Positions 1 to 9,391 of a stretch of 64,000 nucleotides of DNA are shown one piece after another. The stretch is from Pleurostoma richardsiae (Eukaryota > Ascomycota > Sordariomycetes > Calosphaeriales > Pleurostomataceae): positions 186,001-250,000 of the forward strand of contig JANBVO010000040.1 in assembly GCA_030052745.1 (NCBI GenBank), written 5' to 3'. Positions within the stretch are counted from its first letter, which is position 1; each line of letters starts with the position of its first letter. The notes under the pieces are model-generated. The model did not search any database and had not been told where the DNA came from. It saw nothing but the letters and a program-made list of their open reading frames with translations. Both the position numbers and the translations under genes were made by a program.

Positions 1-2267
1 TCGGATCCTCGACCAACCTTTTCTTTTCCTTGAGATACCCTAGTGTTGCGATTACGCCGGTTATAGCATTGTTGCTTGTGCATCCACTTGGCTTGATGTG
101 GGATTACTTTCTGAAGCGGCCAGACGATCCGTCCGAAGAATTCATCGACGGCGTCCTCACCGCCAACACTCCAGTCCCGAGTTCCTCCTCTGACGACTCG
201 AGCCGCCATATTCCAAGAAAGAAAAGGAGTAGACGGGCGCGTTTGAGGCTGTGGCTGGCCCAGGGGCACTGGAACGAGAAGGAGCATGCCTGCGTCTACG
301 TCAGCAGCAATATATCGTTCGGCTTTGCTTTTGCGACCGACGTCATCGTGGAGCAGACACAGTTCTATAAGCAGGACGTGGGTATTGTCTATCAGCTGCT
401 CCTCATACTATCGACACAGATTCTCGGCTACACCTTTGCCGGCCTGACTAGACGCTTCTTGGTGCGACCCAGTGGCATGATTTGGCCCAGCACACTGATG
501 TCGGCAGCCATGTTCACTACCCTCCATAAGGAAGAGAACAAGGAGGCCAATGGCTGGAAAATCAGCCGTTGGAAGTTCTTCTACGTGGTCTGGACGACTG
601 CTTTCGTGTTCTACTTCTTCCCCGGGTTGCTCATGCCTGCCTTGAGCTACTTCAACGTCGTCACTTGGTTCGCGCCGAACAACGTCGTCGTCTCGAACTT
701 GTTCGGTGTCGTGTCGGGTCTCGGCCTGTTCCCCATGACCTTCGACTGGGCACAGATTGCCTACATTGGGTCTCCCCTTTTGACACCGTTCTGGGCCGCC
801 ATGAACGTCGTTGGCGGTCTTGTCATCGTCATGTGGGTGATAGCCCCAATTGCCTACTATGGCAATTGGCTCTATTCGTCGTACATGCCGATCCTCTCAG
901 CCGCTGTTTTCGACAACACGGGCAAGGTCTACGATGTCAGCAAGATCTTGACCAAGGATTTCCTCTTCGATAGGGAGGCATACCGAAATTACAGCCGAGT
1001 CTTCCTCCCCATCACCTACGTCCTCAGCTACGGCGTGCAGTTCGCCGGTCTAGCCGCTCTTGTGACGCATACGATATGCTGGCACGGGAAAGATATCTGG
1101 ACACAATGGACCAGATCCTTGAAAGAGGCGAAGGAAGCACCACAGGCCGCTTACCAGCCGTTATCGAGCATTGCCGAAGCGGCACCACGACTGTCAGAGG
1201 ACAGGGCAAGGGCTAGGCGATTCTCCAGTTCGAATATCGAAAATCTGATGAGTCGGGAAGATGTGCACAACCGACTGATGAAGAAATACAAAGACGCGCC
1301 AATGTTGTGGTATCTGGCGACCTTTGTTTCGATGCTCGCTGTCGGCATATTCCTGGTCGAGTATTATCCAGTCCATCTGCCATGGTACGGACTGCTGTTG
1401 GCATTGGGTATCTGCGCCGTTCTTTTCATTCCCATTGGAATCATCATGGCTGTCACGAATCAGCACAGCAGCATATACCTTATCTGCCAACTCGTCTGCG
1501 GCATCGTCTTCCCTGGACGGCCTGTGGCCAACATGGTCTTCGTCACCTATGGCTACATATCTTCGGCGCAAGGCATCAAATTCGCAGCCGATCTAAAACT
1601 CGGCCACTACATGAAAATCCCTCCCAGAACACTTTTTTGGGTCCAGATGGTCGCTACTATCGTCTCATCCATCACCCAGATCCTTGTACTCAACTGGATG
1701 TTCGTCAACGTCCCCGGCATCTGCACCACAGAGGCGGTCAACGGCTTCACCTGTCCCATTGCCCGAGTCCACTTCAACGGTTCAATACTTTGGGGAGTCG
1801 TTGGGCCGGCCGAATTCTTCGGGCGTGGCGCCACCTACCGTCCGCTCGTATGGTGTTTCCTGATCGGAGCCGTCGCACCTATCCCCCTCTGGTTGTACGG
1901 TCGTAAGAGGTACAATAGCATCGTTCGCAAGATCAACCTTCCCGTACTCTTCGGGTCCCTCGGATGGATCCCGCCGGCAACCGGCCTGAACTTCTCGGTG
2001 TGGGCTCTCGTCTGCTACCTGTTCAACTACCTGGTCAAGAACCGCGCGCAGGCTTGGTGGGCCAAGTATACGATGACCCTCAGCGCCGCGCTAGACTCGG
2101 GCCTCGCCTTCGGGATAGTGGTCGTGTTCTTCGGCTTCATCTATCCGGGCTTGATGAAGGGGTTCAGCTGGTGGGGGACGGAGGTCTACAAGCAGGGCTG
2201 CGACTGGAATGCCTGCGCGTACAAGACGGTTCCGGATGGGACGCATTTCGGTCCGAGTGAATGGTGA
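1..2267 (+). CDS. OPT-family oligopeptide transporter, 5' end cut by window
   Basis: Plasma-membrane proton-coupled importer of small peptides or related compounds (OPT family). The reading frame is already open at position 3 and no ATG precedes it. The first visible residues (STNLFFSLRYPSVAITP) match the segment after the first transmembrane helices of OPT proteins, so the true start lies before the window. About 754 residues are visible to the TGA at 2265-2267. Many hydrophobic helices follow, with the OPT-typical stretch NLFGVVSGLGLFPMTFDWAQ about one third of the way in. A hydrophilic, charged cytoplasmic loop lies near residues 370-425, and the C-terminal half carries SAQGIKFAADLKLGHYMKIP and then GLNFSVWALVCYLFNY. 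No intron is needed in this part. Substrate (peptide, glutathione or siderophore) cannot be told from sequence. Confidence 0.93.
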   Translation, partial: GSSTNLFFSLRYPSVAITPVIALLLVHPLGLMWDYFLKRPDDPSEEFIDGVLTANTPVPSSSSDDSSRHIPRKKRSRRARLRLWLAQGHWNEKEHACVYVSSNISFGFAFATDVIVEQTQFYKQDVGIVYQLLLILSTQILGYTFAGLTRRFLVRPSGMIWPSTLMSAAMFTTLHKEENKEANGWKISRWKFFYVVWTTAFVFYFFPGLLMPALSYFNVVTWFAPNNVVVSNLFGVVSGLGLFPMTFDWAQIAYIGSPLLTPFWAAMNVVGGLVIVMWVIAPIAYYGNWLYSSYMPILSAAVFDNTGKVYDVSKILTKDFLFDREAYRNYSRVFLPITYVLSYGVQFAGLAALVTHTICWHGKDIWTQWTRSLKEAKEAPQAAYQPLSSIAEAAPRLSEDRARARRFSSSNIENLMSREDVHNRLMKKYKDAPMLWYLATFVSMLAVGIFLVEYYPVHLPWYGLLLALGICAVLFIPIGIIMAVTNQHSSIYLICQLVCGIVFPGRPVANMVFVTYGYISSAQGIKFAADLKLGHYMKIPPRTLFWVQMVATIVSSITQILVLNWMFVNVPGICTTEAVNGFTCPIARVHFNGSILWGVVGPAEFFGRGATYRPLVWCFLIGAVAPIPLWLYGRKRYNSIVRKINLPVLFGSLGWIPPATGLNFSVWALVCYLFNYLVKNRAQAWWAKYTMTLSAALDSGLAFGIVVVFFGFIYPGLMKGFSWWGTEVYKQGCDWNACAYKTVPDGTHFGPSEW

Positions 2268-3091
2268 AAGGCAGCGCGTTAGAAGCCTTAGAGTTGCAAC
2301 AATAGGTGTGCATCGTTGTTTATGAGTCACGAAGGAACGAAACCGTAGGCGTTTGGCTTGTAAATGATGAGTGAGACTTGTAAGGGCTTATCTGAGAGGG
2401 TATGTGACTCAAACAGCCTGATAGTGTATGCGTAGGTGTATAGATACTACAGCTACCTAGCTAGATAGGCTCATTGCCAGAGCTCTAGACGAATAACAGC
2501 CTGCTTGCTACATTACATACACGCCGAGTCCGCGGACCGACCTACCAATGCAGAAACAAAACTCGTCATCCTGGAATATGAAGATGGGGAGCTCAAATCG
2601 CAACGCGCTCCACAGCTGAGTCACTGAGGGTGAGGATCTGCGGCCGATGTTGGCGATAAGAGACGGTTTTGGTTCTTAGGGTGATGCCCGGCTTCTAGAA
2701 GCACAATTGACCTTCCGGATTGAACGAAGGCCGGGGGCGTAGCGCTCCTCCGGAGCGGCTGAGCAGCAATGCCGGCGCTCGTTACATCTACCTGCGTTAC
2801 TCATTGAATGGATCCAATCCACTGGTTGATTGTCGATAGCTACAGTGAAGGGCAGGTATACTGAGCTAGGGGTCCAATGTCCGCTCCAGGCTATATATAT
2901 AAATGCCATCGCGGAACATGTAAGGGAACGGATAATGACAGTATCCAGACTCGAAGAGCATACACAGCTACTTGATTCACAAGGACTACGTTGACTATAC
3001 TGGACTCCTGAGAAGGAGGCCGTCGAACATCACCGTCAATCAAGGCTCAACGACAAGACCAACCTCGCCCTTCCAAGTCGGCTCAGCGATC
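2268..3091. other. Intergenic spacer with GNAT promoter
   Basis: This 824 bp spacer holds the presumed 3' UTR of the OPT gene and the promoter and leader of the downstream acetyltransferase gene. Apart from the TATA element I see no conserved signal and no credible ORF. Confidence 0.5.
2892..2903 (+). promoter_or_regulatory. TATA box of the GNAT gene
   Basis: The run tatatatataaa is an unusually good TATA element for this GC-rich DNA. It lies about 190 bp before the chosen ATG at 3092, which leaves room for a leader of about 150 nt. That position supports the ATG at 3092 as the start. Confidence 0.55.
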
Positions 3092-3760
3092 ATGGCATCT
3101 ACCAGCACACCCACCACCGGGTACCTGTCCACATCCCTCCCCTCCCCCACCCACCCCATCACCCTCCGCACCATCGCGCCCCAGGACGCGCCCGCCCTCG
3201 CCGCCCTCCTCTCCGACCACCGCAACATGCTCTTCGAGAGCCCCGCCCCGCCGCAGCCCATGCCGCTCTCCACCGCCGAGCTCGTCATCGCGCGCATGCG
3301 CGACAGCGCCGCCGCGCCCTCCGTGCTCGGCCCCGACGGCCGGCCGGCGAGCGGGCCCGGGCGGGTCAACCTCGCCGTCGTGTACCGCGGTGGCGGCGAG
3401 GAAGAGACGATGATCGGGCTGAGCGGGTTCGGGAGCATCAAGGACCTCGAGGAGGAGGAAGGGGCTGAGGGCGGGGGCAAGAGGACGGTCCGCATGGGCG
3501 ACGTGGGCGTCATGCTGGACAGCGCGTACCGCCGGAGGGGCCACGCGGCGGAGGCGGTCCGGCTGAGCGTGGAGTGGGGGTTCCGCCCCGTGGAGGAGGG
3601 CGGGCTGCAGCTGGACAGGGTCACGGCGGCGACGCTGGGGGAGAACGAGCCGATGGTGAGGCTGCTGACGAAGAAGATGGGGTGGGAGGGGACGAGGAGG
3701 CCGGCGCCGGAGAGGGAAGGGAAAGAGGAGGTGTTCTTCGTGGTTGAGAGGCCGCAGTGA
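3092..3760 (+). CDS. GNAT-family N-acetyltransferase
   Basis: Predicted acetyl-CoA-dependent acetyltransferase of the GNAT fold, 222 residues, single exon. The frame is open further upstream to 2972, but the only in-frame ATG before the domain is at 3092, followed by MASTSTPTTGYLSTSL. The domain begins with ITLRTIAPQDAPALAALL (beta 1 and helix 1). The acetyl-CoA-binding motif A region is visible as DVGVMLDSAYRRRGHAAEAV, with the R-x-x-G-x-A type loop, followed by a VTAATLGENEPMVRLLTKKM segment typical of the GNAT N-x-x-S/M-x-x-L region. It resembles the RimJ/RimL-like branch that acts on small molecules or protein N termini, but the acceptor cannot be assigned. It is convergent with the lipid kinase gene, with 247 bp between stops. 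The coding region is very GC-rich, giving long antisense ORFs that are artefacts. Confidence 0.85.
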   Translation: MASTSTPTTGYLSTSLPSPTHPITLRTIAPQDAPALAALLSDHRNMLFESPAPPQPMPLSTAELVIARMRDSAAAPSVLGPDGRPASGPGRVNLAVVYRGGGEEETMIGLSGFGSIKDLEEEEGAEGGGKRTVRMGDVGVMLDSAYRRRGHAAEAVRLSVEWGFRPVEEGGLQLDRVTAATLGENEPMVRLLTKKMGWEGTRRPAPEREGKEEVFFVVERPQ

Positions 3761-4007
3761 GGCTTCCTCTGCGGAAAGGAGGACGTTCTCGAGTCAAAAG
3801 GAGCTTAAAGGGCTGATGGGGCTGCAGGAGGTGGTTGCAGCAAAAACGTGTCCTGGAAAAAGGGGGGAATATTCATCGATCTGGTGTTGCTTCGTATTTC
3901 ATCGGTCTATCAAAGCAGCGATATCTCTATTATAGAAAAAGGCAATGCTTATAACCCGAGGCAGTATTCTTCCCGTTCAGGATCTGGGATATGAGAACAA
4001 TCCCAAG

Positions 4008-5600
4008 TTACAGCACGCTCCCATCCACAACCACCTTGAACCTCGGCTGCTCTACCTTCCTCACAGTCATCGAGCCCCCCTGAGGGATCTCCACAATCGT
4101 CCCATCTACGCAGACCTTCCTCCACCTTACGTCCTCCTCCAACACCGTCACCCGCACCTCCTCGACAGCGTCATACCCGACCCGGTCCTCCACCTCCTTG
4201 CCCTCATCCCCGGTGGTGGTCCATCGCATCTCCACGTGCTTACCCTCGTCATACGCCGCCTTCATGATGTCCATCGTCCTCTCGCCGCCCACCGCCCCGA
4301 AGTGCACCAGCCGCAGCTGCCCGTCTAGCGGTCGGCTGGCCGGCGAGATGGTGAACGCCCGCTCGAGGTTCGAGACTAGCGTCGCAAGGATGTAGGCGAA
4401 CCGCTTCCGGGCGAAGACCTCCTCCTCTTCCTCCTCCTCCGCGGCGCCCGTCTTTCCGGCGCCGTCCTCTCCGCTAGGCGAGGCACCGCCCCGCCGCCTC
4501 CGCACGGCCACCCGCGCCTTGTACGCGTGGCTCTCCCCCAGCAGCTCCTGCGCCACCATGCCGAAGCGCTTGGCGCCGTGCCGGCGGTACTCGGGCGTGT
4601 CGCTCTCCCAGACCAGCTGCGCGTGGAACCCGTAGCTGGCGACGATCCCGCCGAGCAGCGCGTCCACGGGGTCGTGCCTCTCCTGCAGGCCGGCGGCGGC
4701 GGCATCACCACTAACAGCAGCAGCAGCAGCAGCCGGCGCTGCCGAGTACGAGATCAGGGAGGACCCGGGCGAGAAGGACGCCCGGAAGGTGGGCAGCGGT
4801 GCGGGCGCGCCCGTGAGCAGCGTGCGGAGGCCGAGGACGAAGGGTGATGGTGTTGGGGCGGTGGCGTAGAGCGGCTTGTGCAGGGAGTGGAAGAGGGCGT
4901 TGCCAGTGCCGAGGGGGAGGAGGGCGATGGTGGGGTGGGAGGCCCCCGGGGCGGTGGGAGTGCTGCTGCCGTTGAGGAGGTCGACGATGCCGCCGTCTCC
5001 GCTCAGGAGGATGATGGTCTGGCTCCGGCTGGGGATGCTCGAGGAGGGGATTGCAGGGTCGGCACCCCACCGCTGTGCGGCGAACTCCCGGATGGTGTTT
5101 GCATCTTTCGTCTTGACGAGCTTGTACGTCTGCCGGGCTGCGACTGCAGGTGGTGCCGTGGTATCCGTGGGAGAATCGGTGTCCTGTAGCTCTAGGAGCT
5201 CGAGGAGAGGCCGGAGCGCGGAGTCGTAGAACTGCTCCGCCAACCGGGTCCCGGATCCAACGGAGACGATTACGTGGATTTCCAATCCTGCACTCCCATT
5301 TACGCGTAGATGCAACGGGGGCTCTTTCAGGAGGTGCCTATCTAGCAGTTCCTGAGAAATGCCTTTCGCTGATACAGTTGACAATTGGAACGGCGCATCG
5401 TCTTCTTGGGAGCCTTGCTTCAAGATGACTATGCGGTATCCGCCGCCTTGTTGCTCTGCTGTGGGTAAGATGCAGACAACATCTTCATCCTTCGCGCGGC
5501 CTGCCGGTTCGTCGCTCTCACCAGTCGCGGACCATGTAAGCTCACCGTCGGCGTACTTGATAAGGTGTGGCTCGTGTGGGAGCTGTGCTTGCTGGTCCAT
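4008..5600 (-). CDS. Lipid kinase with DAGK catalytic domain (sphingoid-base/diacylglycerol kinase-like)
   Basis: Single-exon gene for 530 residues, ATG at 5598-5600, TAA at 4008-4010. The catalytic DAGK signature is clear: a GSGTRLAEQFYDSALRPLL segment near residues 115-134 corresponds to the first ATP-loop region. Then comes ILLSGDGGIVDLLNG (about 197-211), the GDGxxxExxNG motif in which G-D-G is kept but the usual Glu is Asp. PLGTGNALFHSLH (229-241) is the P-x-GTGN motif. These are shared by sphingosine kinases (Lcb4/Lcb5), diacylglycerol kinases and ceramide kinases. The C-terminal half contains compositionally biased insertions (an Ala run and a Glu run, around residues 290 and 395) and a final LRLVHFGAVG beta region as in the C-terminal lobe of these kinases. 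The likely role is phosphorylation of long-chain bases at membranes, but the exact lipid is inference. Confidence 0.85.
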   Translation of the reverse strand: MDQQAQLPHEPHLIKYADGELTWSATGESDEPAGRAKDEDVVCILPTAEQQGGGYRIVILKQGSQEDDAPFQLSTVSAKGISQELLDRHLLKEPPLHLRVNGSAGLEIHVIVSVGSGTRLAEQFYDSALRPLLELLELQDTDSPTDTTAPPAVAARQTYKLVKTKDANTIREFAAQRWGADPAIPSSSIPSRSQTIILLSGDGGIVDLLNGSSTPTAPGASHPTIALLPLGTGNALFHSLHKPLYATAPTPSPFVLGLRTLLTGAPAPLPTFRASFSPGSSLISYSAAPAAAAAAVSGDAAAAGLQERHDPVDALLGGIVASYGFHAQLVWESDTPEYRRHGAKRFGMVAQELLGESHAYKARVAVRRRRGGASPSGEDGAGKTGAAEEEEEEEVFARKRFAYILATLVSNLERAFTISPASRPLDGQLRLVHFGAVGGERTMDIMKAAYDEGKHVEMRWTTTGDEGKEVEDRVGYDAVEEVRVTVLEEDVRWRKVCVDGTIVEIPQGGSMTVRKVEQPRFKVVVDGSVL

Positions 5601-6038
5601 GGCGGGGCTGTCGTCGGCCGGATGAAATTGAGACTGCGAAAGGGGTCTGATGGACAGTGGGGGTGCCAGGACAAGTTCAGGAGAATATCTGTTTCACTGA
5701 GATTCTAAGAACAACCGGGAGCTCGAAGTTCTTATATTGACTGGCTGTCTCGGATGCTCGTAGATGTAGTACGGAATTGCGTTATCGCCAGGCATCCAAG
5801 CCCTGGGTGGTGTGGGTCAGAAGGAACAGAAGGAAGCTTACGAAAATGCCAATTGCTCTTCACTTCCCTGTTAACAGTTGTCGGTAACACAACATCGTGA
5901 GATAAGCTACGCGTGGTTACGCTCGTTTTACATCTTTCAGTGTAGACAACATGCTGCTCTTCTGCGGGTATCAATCGCCATCTGCACACAATGCCGCGAA
6001 CGAGCTCGACCAAGACCGAGCCTCTCCAACGGTGCATT
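5601..6038. other. Promoter region of the lipid kinase gene
   Basis: This 438 bp spacer lies between the start of the lipid kinase and the stop of TRM1, both on the minus strand. I see no TATA box or conserved element. It must contain the TRM1 3' UTR and the kinase leader. Confidence 0.4.
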
Positions 6039-8153
6039 TTATTTCCCCCTGGCCCTGTTCATCGGACCCCAGTCCTTCCTTGGGTTCATCTGGTATCTCA
6101 CCAGCTTCTCCTTGTTTTCCTCGCGCCCCAGCTGCTCGTCGAAGATCACCTCTTGGGCATCCTCCTCCTTAGATATAGCAGACGACTTTGCTTCCGACGC
6201 CTCCTCACCCAGTTTCAAAAGCCCGTAAGCCGCGGTGCCCTGCTTGATGTTTTCTGTCTTGACAGGCGCCTTCTGTCTTATCCACTCCTTCATGACGTGC
6301 CATATGACTGACCATGGCGCGTCCGTCTTGATGCTGCCCGGCTTGCAGTGACTGCGGGTTACACGGTAACCGAGATGGCGTAAGGCGCCGCGGAGAGCGT
6401 TCTCCGACGGTGTCGCGCAGTGGAGAGACCGGGAAATCTGTTGTGACCCGAAGAAGAACGGATATGGTTCAGTGGCAGCTGTGGGGTCCTCTTCTAGTGG
6501 CTCTTCTGCGTGCGGAACCTTTTCTGGAGGTGCTTCTAGGTACTCTTCAAGTGCTGTCGTAAGCATGCCCTTGATCCGTTCTGTCGTGCCGTAGACATCC
6601 TTGGGCACTTCGGAGAGCCCATCAAGAATATCCTGGATGAACTCGCGGGAGTGCAGCCGACCGGCATACATGGGCCCTGCAAGGTGCATCTTAAACCCGC
6701 AGTGGTCGCAGTGCTGGTCTGCGGTTGGAGCCGCGCTGAAAGTATGCTTGTAGAATATTCCTGTGCCTCTCTTGTTCGTGGTTGGTCTGTTCCTGACCAG
6801 AAGTTGCGTCTTCCAGGCGCCACAGCCGCTATCACAGTTGTATACGATCATGGTCTTCCCGGCGTGAAATTTGACCTTCGCTGGCGACTTCCATATCCGC
6901 ACAAATACGCGCGCATAATAGTCAATCGACAGCGACAGAAGCGGCTCCATAGCAAGCCCGTACCTTGCAGCTGACGTAGCGATCGCGTTAAGGATGAGAC
7001 GCAATCCGACCTCGTGCGAGTGCCACCCCTTTATAGGAACGCCGCCATAGAGGGCAAACGCCTTCTCGGGGTACCCATTGGATGCCCAGACTCCCGCATC
7101 CGTGCAGGTGACACAAAGGAGTCCGCCGTCATCTCGAACTGCCTGAACAGCAGCGTCGAGGAAGGTCGCCGCGGTCCCATAGGGGTCGAGGTCGATGACG
7201 TCGTACTTGTCTGACTTCCAAGGCTTCTTTGGGTCTTTTTGGGAAAGTTCTCGGGATATTAACCCATACATATGAGCCAGGGCATCACCTTGAGTAACGT
7301 TTATCTTGTCTTGGACCCCATTATGTAGGGCATTGAGCTTGATGGTTTCGGTGGCAGTAGGGAGAAGATCGTTCGCCGTTACCTGCGTTACGAAGGGCAA
7401 CTCGTGTGCATACCGGAGAGCGCGCAATCCGGTCGCTGACAGGGCGTCAAGGATGGTAAATTTGGGTGTGTGCTGCTGTCTGTCGTGTCCATTGGTCGGC
7501 GTTGCCGTCTCTCGAATCTCAGGGGTCTTGGCAACAGTATCCGGGCCATCTGTTTGTTCCTGTCCCAATTCCTTTTCTGGTTTTCCATCTTTCCGTTCAG
7601 AACTTATCTGGTCTTCCCCCGCCCCGGCCATGGATATGTCCCCTTGCTGCGGGACTTCTGGAGTCACCGCAGGCTGTGATACGGAGCCATCTGAGGTCTT
7701 CCCGACCTTTTCCGGACGGTTGTCAGGTTCGTTTCCTCTTTTCCTCTTCTTGCCAGCAGACTGCTCCTTTCTCTTTGTGAATGCGTCCTTCTTTGCTTGC
7801 ACCACCTTCTTCCCGTAAGCGCTGATTGCAAGTACCGTCAAGTCCCGATTGAACTGCTGGATGGGATTGTAGAAAACTTGCTGGACCGTCTCGCCATCCT
7901 TGACCGCCGTAGCTCCGTCAGACGCTGTTTTAGCGTTCTCCGGGACGAGGATGAAGGCCCGGCCTTCCCTGACCGTCGTAAAACGCTTGCCACCGTGCTC
8001 GACGATCTGGTTCTCGGCGGGGGCCGCGTGGAGAGGCTGGGCCGCGGACGCCATTGCTCGAGTTGAAGGGAAATGTCGGTATGTCTGAGGAGTGGAGGCC
8101 CTCACATAATTTGTGCCCCAGCTGATCAAAGCTCCGCATAGACGGAATCGCAT
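6039..8153 (-). CDS. TRM1: tRNA (guanine26-N2)-dimethyltransferase Trm1
   Basis: Single-exon 704-residue enzyme that methylates G26 of tRNAs with S-adenosylmethionine, acting in nucleus and mitochondria in yeast. Motif I, ILDALSATGLRALRY (residues 234-248), and the catalytic DPYG (323-326, within VIDLDPYGTAATFLDAA) are intact, followed by CVTCTDAGVWA. A C-terminal zinc-ribbon-like Cys set is present (CDSGCG and HCDHCGFK) and AGPMYAGRLH corresponds to the conserved GPxWxGxLH. Two in-frame ATGs exist, at 8151-8153 and 8052-8054 (Met34). The first 33 residues hold several Arg and no acidic residue, like a mitochondrial presequence. KKRKR near 135-139 looks like a nuclear signal. Residues 120-230 form a charged low-complexity insertion before motif I. 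The gene is divergent from the GT31-type glycosyltransferase gene. Confidence 0.95.
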   Translation of the reverse strand: MRFRLCGALISWGTNYVRASTPQTYRHFPSTRAMASAAQPLHAAPAENQIVEHGGKRFTTVREGRAFILVPENAKTASDGATAVKDGETVQQVFYNPIQQFNRDLTVLAISAYGKKVVQAKKDAFTKRKEQSAGKKRKRGNEPDNRPEKVGKTSDGSVSQPAVTPEVPQQGDISMAGAGEDQISSERKDGKPEKELGQEQTDGPDTVAKTPEIRETATPTNGHDRQQHTPKFTILDALSATGLRALRYAHELPFVTQVTANDLLPTATETIKLNALHNGVQDKINVTQGDALAHMYGLISRELSQKDPKKPWKSDKYDVIDLDPYGTAATFLDAAVQAVRDDGGLLCVTCTDAGVWASNGYPEKAFALYGGVPIKGWHSHEVGLRLILNAIATSAARYGLAMEPLLSLSIDYYARVFVRIWKSPAKVKFHAGKTMIVYNCDSGCGAWKTQLLVRNRPTTNKRGTGIFYKHTFSAAPTADQHCDHCGFKMHLAGPMYAGRLHSREFIQDILDGLSEVPKDVYGTTERIKGMLTTALEEYLEAPPEKVPHAEEPLEEDPTAATEPYPFFFGSQQISRSLHCATPSENALRGALRHLGYRVTRSHCKPGSIKTDAPWSVIWHVMKEWIRQKAPVKTENIKQGTAAYGLLKLGEEASEAKSSAISKEEDAQEVIFDEQLGREENKEKLVRYQMNPRKDWGPMNRARGK

Positions 8154-9391
8154 ACGTGTAGTTGAGGCTCGGGGGAACAGCCTCCAAGGTCAGAGGCGCA
8201 TGCGGATACTGGTGGGAAAAGCTCCTGTGATGCTGCTGCTAAGGGAAATTTTTGGGATTCTGCCAGGCGGTCTGTAGCTGGAGTGCGGGCGTTGTCCTGA
8301 TAAGATAAGTGACTCGAATGGGGGCAGCTGGGAGTCGATACGATGAAAGCGGCATACATTTTCCTCTCAAGCATCTATTAACAACGACCCAAGTCGCTAA
8401 ATTGACGCATATAGAGCAGGTCATCGACTTCATAGCCCGAGAAGGTGTGCCTGGGAGTTTCCCGTGAGCGACACTGCTCAACATCTCATATAACATCTTT
8501 CTTGTCGAGCATTTCCGGCTTTAGCACCCATGATGATATGACTGTTGGTACAGGTTCATGTTTACTATGTGAGGTACCTTAGGTAAGTGCGGCGGCTAAG
8601 ACTGCTTGGACAGGGCAAGGGAGTCGTGCCCTTCTCAATGAGCGAGGCCGAGTCTTTCCTTATAAGGTGCTTGGTCTTCACTTCACATCTGTTCGTCCGT
8701 AGAAAAAAAGGAGACAAGTCTCTTCTCATTTAGCAAGAACCTGCCATTCCAGGCACGGCCTTGTCATTGGCTGTCTGAGTGATAGTTTATTCCTAGTCAC
8801 TGTCCAAGTTGCAGGGGCTGCCGAGGCTTGTCATATGCCTATACGAATTAGGCTTTTAGCCATCACGACTACGGCAGGCCTGTAGGGCTACTGGCTCGAA
8901 ACCCCCCTTTCCAGGGTTGCCTTCCTGAGGTATGCAGAACCAGTCAGTCAATCCAGATTTTGTGTCTTCAGCCTGATTCGACAGGTTCCTGCTTCTCCTT
9001 ATCGCTAGTCACCGGCGTCATTATTGCGATGCATTACCGTTGGACGTGTTAGCATCCAAAGTGGTCTAGCCCGGGTCTTCCTTCCCTTCCCTTACCCGAG
9101 ATTTCTGACCTTGCTTACCTCCCTGTATTCCCCCGCTGCTCAAGGTGTTCAATCGGACTCCAAGCATCTCGGGCTTCAACCGACCGTCATGCCCTCAGAA
9201 TGAGGACGACTCGGCGCGTGCTTGCCTCGATCCATCATTGTGTTGAATGATTCGTGTTGTTCGTTCGCTTGCCTTGCCATTCTCACGCTCGTTTTGCAGG
9301 AGTTTCGTCGCTCCTTTCTCGTTCATGCGCTCGCTCTCTGCTTCTTTTCGACCGCCGTCTTTGCACATCGCTCTAGTGCATCAACGTGAAG
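8154..9391. other. Divergent promoter region between TRM1 and the GT31-type gene
   Basis: This 1.24 kb region separates two outward-facing genes. A CT-rich leader precedes the glycosyltransferase start. A GTAAGTG at 8584 and a TTTTGCAG ending at 9299 could bound a 5' UTR intron of the plus-strand gene, but that is only a possibility. No ORF here is convincing. Confidence 0.35.
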
